Source: Commensalibacter oyaizuii (GTDB taxonomy: Bacteria; Pseudomonadota; Alphaproteobacteria; Acetobacterales; Acetobacteraceae). From it: DNA of 64,000 nt. The stretch spans positions 1,116,001-1,180,000 of the forward strand of contig NZ_JASBAO010000001.1 of the NCBI RefSeq assembly GCF_029953265.1. The letters are read 5' to 3'. The position numbers and the translations under genes were made by a program. Numbering within the stretch: the first letter of the stretch is position 1; each line of letters begins with the position of its first letter. The notes below the pieces were generated by a model. That model ran no database searches. It was not told the origin of the DNA and was given only the letters and a program-made list of their open reading frames with translations. Of this stretch, positions 11,222 through 18,473 are shown in pieces.

Positions 11222-11698
11222 ATGTCTAAGAACGAATCTTCGTCGAAAAAAACCGTCAAGCAAGATAGCAATCCATCTCGTTTGACGGGATATCGTCGCA
11301 CCTCCCTTAAAAAAAGAATATTGCAACGGGTCATTATCGCCCTTATTTTTTCGGCAGGTGTTATAACAGCCCAAGAAATGGGTTGGCTGGATAACATTAC
11401 CCAACAATTTGCCAAACAAAAAGTAAATTGGCTTGATAATAAGGCTGTTATTGCCTATCTCAGAACCGTTATAACCCATCAGAAATTAACAGACACGCCT
11501 CAAAAATGCCTGGTTTTTGTGATTAACAATGATATGGGTGGCGACAGCGTTGATATTGCTGTCAAGGAACAGCATAACGCAATCTGTACTGACACACGTA
11601 CGGATTTCCCTACTCTTTTCACCTTCCGGGTTAATCGACAAAATGGTAATATTCAAATTGATAAAAACACACCCAACCATTTTTATCCTATTCAATAA
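11222..11698 (+). CDS. Single-span membrane protein of unknown function
   Basis: A 158-residue protein without a recognised domain. The first 33 residues are highly basic and hydrophilic and are followed by one membrane segment at about residues 34-51 (VIIALIFSAGVITAQ). The remaining roughly 105 residues would be periplasmic if the positive-inside rule holds, and contain two cysteines (in QKCLVF and NAICTD) that could form a disulfide. It begins six bases after zwf and ends 30 bases before petA, so it is probably co-transcribed with both. A role in assembly of the Rieske protein would be speculation. Confidence 0.75.
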   Translation: MSKNESSSKKTVKQDSNPSRLTGYRRTSLKKRILQRVIIALIFSAGVITAQEMGWLDNITQQFAKQKVNWLDNKAVIAYLRTVITHQKLTDTPQKCLVFVINNDMGGDSVDIAVKEQHNAICTDTRTDFPTLFTFRVNRQNGNIQIDKNTPNHFYPIQ

Positions 11699-11728
11699 TT
11701 TAATTCCTATGAATTAAGGCCCATAAAC

Positions 11729-12352
11729 ATGACGGATAAGCCAGATACTCCTGTTCCCCCTATGCCGCCAACACGACGTAATTTTTTAACATTATTAACT
11801 GCCAGCTCGGTGACCATTGGTGGGGTGGCTGTGGCTTGGCCTTTTTTAAACAGTCTGGGAAAACAAAATACGACGATCGAACATAGTTATGTTGACGTTG
11901 ATATCTCGTCCTTAAAATCTGGACAGCAAGTCACGGTTAACTGGCAAAATCATCCTGTTTTTATATTAAACCGTCCAAATGAAACGTTAAAAGCCTTACA
12001 AGATTCTATGTTATTAATGCGCCTACGCGATCCTGACAGCAAGGAATTACAACAACCCCCTTATACTCAGAACTGGCATCGTTCTATTCGACCAGAGATT
12101 GCTGTTTTAATCGGATCGTGTACTCATCTTGGATGTGTCCCGACATTAAAATTAGGAAACCAATTGGGGGGATTTTATCGATGCGCTTGTCATGGTTCTA
12201 ATTTTGACCTAGCGGGAAGAGTTTATAACGCAATGCCTGCCCCTTATAATTTAGCCATTCCACCGCATACATTTTTGAAACCCAACATTATTAGAATTGG
12301 TGAAAATCCTGCCGGACAGGAATTCGACTTTCATACTATAAAACAAATTTAG
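11729..12352 (+). CDS. petA: Ubiquinol-cytochrome c reductase Rieske iron-sulfur subunit
   Basis: The [2Fe-2S] subunit of respiratory complex III, moving electrons from ubiquinol to cytochrome c1. The 207-residue protein has an N-terminal Tat-type signal anchor (TRRNFLTLL, then a hydrophobic stretch to about residue 40). Rieske box 1 is CTHLGC at 131-136 and box 2 CACHGS at 152-157, giving both Cys-His pairs and the disulfide cysteines. Box 2 has Ala where CPCHGS is usual. A GGFY(R)C stretch and the later AMPAPYNL block complete the domain. The expected cytochrome b and c1 genes are not downstream; a convergent MerR-type gene follows 41 bases later. Confidence 0.92.
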   Translation: MTDKPDTPVPPMPPTRRNFLTLLTASSVTIGGVAVAWPFLNSLGKQNTTIEHSYVDVDISSLKSGQQVTVNWQNHPVFILNRPNETLKALQDSMLLMRLRDPDSKELQQPPYTQNWHRSIRPEIAVLIGSCTHLGCVPTLKLGNQLGGFYRCACHGSNFDLAGRVYNAMPAPYNLAIPPHTFLKPNIIRIGENPAGQEFDFHTIKQI

Positions 12353-12393
12353 TTTATTAAATTCAAGCATATAATACATAGTCGTCACTGTTT

Positions 12394-12849
12394 TTAATGA
12401 GAATGCACTTTGTTCAAGTCTTTGGTAGAAAGTGCATTTTCTATATCTTCTGTTAAAGGTTGTTCTAATGTGTGTAATATCCCACAATTATCAACAGAAC
12501 GATCTGCGTTACAATTTTTATTCAATTGTCTTAACTGCTTTTCCAATGCCAATAGCTCTTTGATACGTTGCTGCACATGGATTAAATGATCTCGAATAAT
12601 ACCATCGATTTGACCACAATTTTTATGTCCCTCCTCTCGTGCCTGAAGCAATGCATGAATTTCTTCTAGCGTCATGTTTAATGCACGACAGCGTCGAATA
12701 AATATTAACCTTTCCAAATGCGATTGGTCATAATAGCGATAATTATTTACATGATCTCTCAATGGTTTTTGAAGTAGCCCCTCTTTTTCATAATAACGAA
12801 TTGTTTCAACCTGACAGCCTGCTTTTTTTGCAATTTCACCTATTTTCAT
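12394..12849 (-). CDS. cadR: MerR-family Cd(II)/Pb(II)-responsive regulator, CadR-like
   Basis: A metal-sensing activator that untwists its long-spacer promoter when metal binds. The helix-turn-helix starts MKIGEIAKKAGCQVETIRYYE and ends near residue 70, followed by a dimerisation helix. Cys78, Cys113 and Cys122 lie at the positions of the Cd-binding cysteines of Pseudomonas CadR, and the C-terminus ends in HSH. I chose the ATG at 12849 (151 residues) because MKIGE is the normal family start; an ATG six codons upstream (12867) would abut the -35 box of the divergent promoter. The gene is divergent from the metal ATPase at 12931, its expected target. ZntR-type zinc sensing is the alternative, but the CGILH motif favours CadR. 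Confidence 0.9.
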   Translation of the reverse strand: MKIGEIAKKAGCQVETIRYYEKEGLLQKPLRDHVNNYRYYDQSHLERLIFIRRCRALNMTLEEIHALLQAREEGHKNCGQIDGIIRDHLIHVQQRIKELLALEKQLRQLNKNCNADRSVDNCGILHTLEQPLTEDIENALSTKDLNKVHSH

Positions 12850-12867
12850 GATCTGCTTTTCTTTCAT

Positions 12868-12898
12868 TTGACCCTTTAGTTACATCAGGGTTTATAAT
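12868..12898 (+). promoter_or_regulatory. MerR-type promoter and CadR operator of the metal ATPase gene
   Basis: The -35 box TTGACC (12868-12873) and the perfect -10 box TATAAT (12893-12898) are 19 bases apart, the over-long spacer typical of promoters activated by MerR-family proteins. The spacer holds a dyad with arms ACCCT (12871-12875) and AGGGT (12887-12891), 21 bases overall; the same arms and spacing occur in the known CadR operator of Pseudomonas. Confidence 0.9.
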
Positions 12899-12930
12899 CT
12901 GAACTATAGCTTATAAATAGGAAGATTAAA

Positions 12931-15225
12931 ATGACTAGATGTGCAACAACTCATAAACATAGTGATGATCATGATCATAACCATAAACATAATTCATGTA
13001 ATCACCATCATGAAGAACAAACCAGCCATCGTCATGAACACGGCGAACAATCTGATCACAATCATGAACACGACCATTGCTGCGCGGGATCGCCGATAGC
13101 TAATCTTCCTAAATTATCGGCATCACGAATGGTCAATGACGGCATTGAAACAGACATCCGTATTATGCAGATGGATTGCCCAACAGAAGAATCCTTAATT
13201 CGGAAAAAATTGGGCAACATGACAGAAGTTAAAACCCTAAAATTTAATCTTATTCAAAGAATATTGACCGTTACCCATACCCCAACTGGTCTGGAAGCCA
13301 TTCTTGACGCTATTCGTACTCTTGGTTTTGATCCCCAAATAGCAGCACCTGGCGACTCATCTTCTATAATCGAAAACCAAAAGCAACCATGGTTGCTTCT
13401 TATTGCAGCATTAACCATGGCAGTATGTTCTGAAGTTGCCTCCTGGACTGAAATGCCGCAGTGGTTGGTATTGCTATTGGCATTATTTGCAATTACATCA
13501 TGCGGTTTAACAACATACAAAAAGGGTTGGATTGCCTTACGCAACGGCAATCTCAATATTAACGCCTTGATGAGCATCGCCGTGACAGGTGCCTTGATTA
13601 TCGGACAATGGCCAGAAGCTGCCATGGTCATGGTTTTATTTACGCTTTCTGAATTAATTGAAGCAAAATCGCTGGATCGTGCCCGTAATGCGATTAACTC
13701 GCTGATGAAACTTTCCCCAGATACAGCTGTCGTAAAACAAAATGACGGCAGCTGGCAAGAAGTTGAAATCAAAACCATCACGCTTGGCAATCTTGTCAGG
13801 ATAAAACCTGGTGAACGTATTGGTCTGGATGGCGAAATTATTCGTGGTCACACAACGATCAATCAAGCCCCCATTACAGGTGAAAGTTTACCTGTCGATA
13901 AAACAGTCGGCGATATTGTATTTGCAGGAACCATTAATGAATCAGGTTCTTTTGAATATCGTGTTACAGCCACGGCAAACGATACCACATTGGCCCGTAT
14001 TATTCACGTTGTTGAAGAGGCACAAAATGCCAAAGCCTCTACACAACGTTTTGTTGACCAATTTGCACGGATCTATACACCAACTGTATTTTTTATTGCC
14101 CTAGCAATCGCGATTATTCCACCTTTATTTACAGTAGCTAGTTGGTATGAATGGATTTACAAAGCACTGGTTATCTTGGTCATTGCGTGTCCTTGTGCTC
14201 TTGTTATTTCAACCCCCATTACAATTGTTAGTGGACTGACAACTGCTGCACGACGTGGGGTTTTAATTAAGGGGGGAATTTACCTTGAACTTGGTCGCAA
14301 AATAAAATGGCTGGCCTTGGATAAAACTGGAACCATTACCCATGGCAAACCTGTTCAAACGGATATGGAGATTTATGGGGATAATGATCAAGAAGCAATT
14401 CAATCCATAGCTGTCAGTCTTGCTGCCTATTCCGATCATCCTGTTTCCCAAGCCATTACAGCTGCATCCCCTCATATCCATCAATATACAGTTGATGCAT
14501 TTGAAGCTCTTATTGGATTAGGAATCAAAGGCAATATTCAAAATAAACCTTATTGGTTGGGCAATTTACGCCTAATTAACGAAATAACTCAATGCCCTCA
14601 ACCTATTCATGACAAAGTACAAGCATTGGAAAAAGATGGTAAAACCGTCGTGATTTTAAGTGATGGTCATCATATTTTAGGATTATTTGCAGTTTCGGAT
14701 ACCGTTAAAAATACCAGTCGCGAGGCCATCAAAAAACTACATACACTTGGTGTAAAAACAATTATGCTAACAGGTGATAATACCCACACAGCCAACGCAA
14801 TAGCACAACAGGTTGGAATTGACGAAGCCTATGGAAATCAATTACCAGATGATAAATTGAATGCGATAAAAAAATATTCACAACAAGGGATTACGGGAAT
14901 GGTTGGCGATGGTATTAATGATGCCCCTGCCATTGCATTGTCTAATATAGGATTTGCAATGGGTGCAATGGGAACAGATACAGCTATCGAAACAGCGGAT
15001 GTTGCCTTAATGGACGATGATTTACGCAAGATACCCGAATTTATTATTTTATCTAAACAAACATATGCCATTCTTGTTCAAAACATTACCGTTGCATTAT
15101 GTATCAAGGCTATTTTCTTAGGATTAACCCTTGCAGGTCTGGGCACTATGTGGATGGCTGTGTTTGCTGATGTTGGGGCCAGTATGCTGGTCATAACCAA
15201 CAGCCTGCGCTTATTGCGTAAATGA
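12931..15225 (+). CDS. cadA: Cd2+/Zn2+/Pb2+-exporting P1B-type ATPase with His-rich N-terminus
   Basis: Pumps divalent soft metals out of the cytoplasm at the cost of ATP. The 764-residue chain begins with about 50 residues very rich in His, likely a metal-binding tail, followed by a heavy-metal-associated domain where MDCPTEES (81-88) replaces the usual CxxC motif, as in other CadA/ZntA relatives. Membrane helices follow from about residue 150. TGES marks the actuator domain, CPC at 420-422 the transmembrane metal site, DKTGT at 464-468 the phosphorylation site, and MVGDGINDAPAI the hinge. It is driven by the adjacent MerR-type promoter. Zinc versus cadmium preference cannot be settled from sequence, so zntA is an equally fair name. 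Confidence 0.93.
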   Translation: MTRCATTHKHSDDHDHNHKHNSCNHHHEEQTSHRHEHGEQSDHNHEHDHCCAGSPIANLPKLSASRMVNDGIETDIRIMQMDCPTEESLIRKKLGNMTEVKTLKFNLIQRILTVTHTPTGLEAILDAIRTLGFDPQIAAPGDSSSIIENQKQPWLLLIAALTMAVCSEVASWTEMPQWLVLLLALFAITSCGLTTYKKGWIALRNGNLNINALMSIAVTGALIIGQWPEAAMVMVLFTLSELIEAKSLDRARNAINSLMKLSPDTAVVKQNDGSWQEVEIKTITLGNLVRIKPGERIGLDGEIIRGHTTINQAPITGESLPVDKTVGDIVFAGTINESGSFEYRVTATANDTTLARIIHVVEEAQNAKASTQRFVDQFARIYTPTVFFIALAIAIIPPLFTVASWYEWIYKALVILVIACPCALVISTPITIVSGLTTAARRGVLIKGGIYLELGRKIKWLALDKTGTITHGKPVQTDMEIYGDNDQEAIQSIAVSLAAYSDHPVSQAITAASPHIHQYTVDAFEALIGLGIKGNIQNKPYWLGNLRLINEITQCPQPIHDKVQALEKDGKTVVILSDGHHILGLFAVSDTVKNTSREAIKKLHTLGVKTIMLTGDNTHTANAIAQQVGIDEAYGNQLPDDKLNAIKKYSQQGITGMVGDGINDAPAIALSNIGFAMGAMGTDTAIETADVALMDDDLRKIPEFIILSKQTYAILVQNITVALCIKAIFLGLTLAGLGTMWMAVFADVGASMLVITNSLRLLRK

Positions 15226-15344
15226 GAAATTTTAGATCCAATTGTTCATCCTATCAGGATATTATGGGACTTAATTTACAAAAATATCCTGATAATAAAC
15301 CTTTTCCCCTTGACTTTTTATATAAAAAAAGCACCTTTATCCCT

Positions 15345-15748
<404 letters not shown>

Positions 15749-15897
15749 CCTATTAATTTTCATGCATGTATATAATCAACCATAAATAAATGTTGTTTTC
15801 CTTGTGAATTCATTAACAACGCCCCCAGTTGTTAACAAATCATCGTAACTTTTATGCAAAACATACTGAAAATATAACAATTTTTATATTCTAATGT

Positions 15898-15926
15898 TTG
15901 ACCTCCCATGTTTACCCATGTTATCC
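15898..15926 (+). promoter_or_regulatory. Possible promoter of the dcw cluster
   Basis: TTGACC at 15898-15903 and TTATCC at 15921-15926 are separated by 17 bases. The -10 box is a weak match. The call is supported mainly by its position about 95 bases before mraZ and by the overlapping MraZ-type repeats. Confidence 0.4.
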
Positions 15927-15928
15927 CA
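15905..15928 (-). promoter_or_regulatory. MraZ operator: three TGGG repeats at 10-base period
   Basis: Read on the minus strand, TGGG occurs three times with exactly 10 bases from start to start (plus-strand CCCA at 15905, 15915 and 15925). MraZ is known to bind TGGGN direct repeats separated by five bases in front of its own operon, and this matches that pattern. The repeats overlap the proposed spacer and -10 box, fitting autorepression of the dcw cluster. Confidence 0.78.
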
Positions 15929-16019
15929 TAAATGCACATAGTGATCTTCATAAAATCCATGCTGTATCTTCTAAATTATAATTTTGTCGTTCTTATTGGT
16001 GGTAAAGGGCATTGCAATA

Positions 16020-16496
16020 ATGAGTTTATTCCTTGGCACACATCAAAATCGTCTTGATGTAAAAGGAAGAGTCTCTGTTCCTGCCAGCTTTCGTTCGGCA
16101 TTACGCCAAAGACAAGCCAAGGAAAACCATCCCCTTATTTTCCGCCCTTCTCATAAAATGGCTTGTATCGAAGGGTGGCCTTACGAAATTTTTTCTGAAC
16201 TGACAAATTCATTAGATACAATGGACGTCTTCTCTGAGGAGCATGGCGATATCGCAACCACGCTATATGCCGAGGCATGGCCTATTGAACCTGATAAAGA
16301 GGGTCGAATTTTATTGCCTGATCATTTAAAAGAACATGCGAACCTGACCGATACGGTTACTTTTATGGGGTTAGGAACAATCTTTCAAATCTGGGAACCA
16401 TCAGCTGCGCTTGAACGATGCAAATCCGCACGTCAAAATTTACAAAAAACGCCTTTGTCTATTCCGCCTATCAAAACGAGAAGAGAGCAACCATGA
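16020..16496 (+). CDS. mraZ: Transcriptional regulator MraZ
   Basis: A 158-residue member of the AbrB/SpoVT superfamily that forms rings and represses the dcw operon. It contains two MraZ domains: the first starts FLGTHQNRLDVKGRVSVPASFR, the second has EPDKEGRILLPDHLKEHA around residues 90-107. The ATG at 16020 is preferred over an in-frame start 12 codons upstream, because MSLFLGTH is the normal family start and AAAGGG precedes it. It is the first gene of the cluster, and its stop overlaps the rsmH start (ATGA). Confidence 0.95.
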   Translation: MSLFLGTHQNRLDVKGRVSVPASFRSALRQRQAKENHPLIFRPSHKMACIEGWPYEIFSELTNSLDTMDVFSEEHGDIATTLYAEAWPIEPDKEGRILLPDHLKEHANLTDTVTFMGLGTIFQIWEPSAALERCKSARQNLQKTPLSIPPIKTRREQP

Positions 16497-17452
16497 ATCA
16501 TTTTGCCTCCTCCATGAACCAAGGTCATTTCTCAGTGATGCTGGGCGAAGTGATGACATATCTAGATCCTCAACCAGGTGGCGTATATTTAGATGCAACT
16601 TTTGGAGCTGGGGGATATAGCAAAGCCATTTTATCAAAAGCTGATTGTCAAGTTTGGGCTATTGATCGTGATCCAGACGCTATTTTGAGAGGTCAAGAAA
16701 TCCGCAAAGAATATCCTTCCCTTCACTTAATTGAAGGGGAATTTGCACACATGAAATCTTTGCTCCATCGTCAAGGAATTGCATCTTGCGATGGGATTGT
16801 TCTGGATTTAGGAGTATCATCCTTTCAACTAGATCAAGCCGAACGTGGCTTTTCATTTCGATTTGATGGGCCATTAGATATGCGTATGAGCCGCCACGGC
16901 AAAACAGCAGCTGATTTGGTTAATACTTTATCAGAAACAGAAATTGCAGATATCTTATGGCACTATGGAGAAGAACGCTTTTCCCGTCGTATTGCCAAAG
17001 CCATTGTTAAACAACGCGCAGAGACCCCTTTTCGAACCACTCAAGAATTGGTCAATTTAATTAAAAAAACAATTCCAACAGACAAAAGTGGAATTAATCC
17101 AGCAACTCGTTCTTTTCAAGGATTAAGAATTGCTGTTAATAATGAATTAGAGCAAATTCATGTTGCACTTCAAGATGCGTTAACTTTGTTAAATCCGAAC
17201 GGCAAATTAATTGTTGTATCTTTTCATTCTTTAGAAGACAGAATTGCCAAAGAAATCATGAATAAAGCAGCAGGACGCGTTGCTATGCCTTCTCGGCATT
17301 CCCCTCTGTCTTTATCTAATATTGAGCATAAAATCGATTTTCAGTTGCTAACTGTCAAACCACAACGCCCAAGCGATGAAGAATGCACTGTAAATCCCCG
17401 CTCACGTAGCGCCCGATTAAGAGCGATTAAACGTTGCTCACGATCTGAATAA
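16493..17452 (+). CDS. rsmH: 16S rRNA (cytosine(1402)-N4)-methyltransferase
   Basis: SAM-dependent methylation of C1402 in the ribosomal P site (formerly mraW). The start at 16493 gives 319 residues, close to the E. coli length, and forms an ATGA overlap with mraZ; longer in-frame starts upstream would lie inside mraZ. The family block HFSVMLGEVMTYL opens the protein, the SAM-binding motif DATFGAGGYS follows near residue 34, DLGVSSFQLD lies near 105, and SFHSLEDR near 240. The C-terminal RSRSARLRAIKR is also typical. Confidence 0.96.
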   Translation: MNHFASSMNQGHFSVMLGEVMTYLDPQPGGVYLDATFGAGGYSKAILSKADCQVWAIDRDPDAILRGQEIRKEYPSLHLIEGEFAHMKSLLHRQGIASCDGIVLDLGVSSFQLDQAERGFSFRFDGPLDMRMSRHGKTAADLVNTLSETEIADILWHYGEERFSRRIAKAIVKQRAETPFRTTQELVNLIKKTIPTDKSGINPATRSFQGLRIAVNNELEQIHVALQDALTLLNPNGKLIVVSFHSLEDRIAKEIMNKAAGRVAMPSRHSPLSLSNIEHKIDFQLLTVKPQRPSDEECTVNPRSRSARLRAIKRCSRSE

Positions 17453-17466
17453 AGGAACTTGTCCCG

Positions 17467-18444
17467 ATGATGATCCGTCCATTTACTTTGTTTTGTGCTA
17501 TTTTTGCTGGCATATCAGGCATGGTTTTGTATACACAAAAACATAAAACTACGATGCTTGACCATCAAATTGCCAAAATTGTATACGATACGCAAAAAAT
17601 CAAAGCTCGAACAGCTGTGTTACGTACAGAATGGACGTTGTTGAATCAACCTGATCGGTTAAAAGATTTATCAAATAAATTCATGCCAACACTTCGCCCT
17701 TTACAACCCAATCAATTTGTCCAAATGGCATCTGCAACAAAATATCTACCACCGATTGATATTCAAAAAGATCAAAGCGAAGATTCAACACGGGAACAAT
17801 TGACCCAAGCCGTCGCTGCAAGCCATGGTCAAACTATTCCCTCTGTGCATAAGGGTGAACCACCAATTTTGATCACTCCAAATAATCAAAACCCCTCTTT
17901 GGTTGCTTCTGCAGTTGTGGATAAAGTCACGGATCAACCTACCCCCAAACCGGCAGAACCTAAAAAAGTTAAGAAAAACGTAATCGCCCAAGTAACAAAC
18001 CCTGTCAGCACTACTGCTGTTACAACACCTGTAAAACAACCTCGTAAAAAAGTACAAGTCGCTCAGGTAAGCAACGATAACGAACAAGCTAAAGAACCTA
18101 AAAAACCTGAGGCTTCGAAACAAAACCATATTGAAAATGTTGCATATAATATTCAAAACGGAAATACATTTTCGCGTATGAAAGACGTCACTAAAAACAA
18201 CAAACCTGTACATCAAAAACCAGTAGTTGTTGCGAATGCTTCTGATAATAAAGAGGATGGTATTGTTAAAGTTAATAATAAAAAGGAAACTTCTAAATTA
18301 ACCCACAAGGTTGCAGTTAATCCATCTAAAGATCGTCCTTCTATTCGTATGGCCCGTTATGAACCTAAAAAATCCTATTCTGAATCAGCTTTAAGTAATA
18401 ATTCTGATGAAGCCTTACCAGCCCCTGTTCCGTTTACCCAGTAA
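17467..18444 (+). CDS. ftsL: FtsL-like division protein with long low-complexity tail
   Basis: FtsL is a small bitopic protein that joins FtsB and FtsQ and helps activate FtsW-FtsI. Here residues 1-100 match that plan: a short cytoplasmic start, one membrane segment at about 5-21, and a heptad-rich stretch (LDHQIAKIVYDTQKIKARTAVLRTEWTLLNQPDRL). The remaining 225 residues are unusual, rich in Lys, Pro, Asn, Gln and Thr (PTPKPAEPKKVKKN), and probably disordered in the periplasm. Typical FtsL proteins have about 90-130 residues. The identification leans on position between rsmH and ftsI and on the membrane-coiled-coil layout, since sequence conservation in this family is low. Confidence 0.8.
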   Translation: MMIRPFTLFCAIFAGISGMVLYTQKHKTTMLDHQIAKIVYDTQKIKARTAVLRTEWTLLNQPDRLKDLSNKFMPTLRPLQPNQFVQMASATKYLPPIDIQKDQSEDSTREQLTQAVAASHGQTIPSVHKGEPPILITPNNQNPSLVASAVVDKVTDQPTPKPAEPKKVKKNVIAQVTNPVSTTAVTTPVKQPRKKVQVAQVSNDNEQAKEPKKPEASKQNHIENVAYNIQNGNTFSRMKDVTKNNKPVHQKPVVVANASDNKEDGIVKVNNKKETSKLTHKVAVNPSKDRPSIRMARYEPKKSYSESALSNNSDEALPAPVPFTQ

Positions 18445-18473
18445 TTACATTTCATAAAGCAATATAAGAAACA

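Noticed and set aside
13254-13790. 178-codon minus-strand frame opposite the metal ATPase gene
   Set aside because: The plus strand is clearly coding here, and this frame has no ribosome binding site or recognisable motif.
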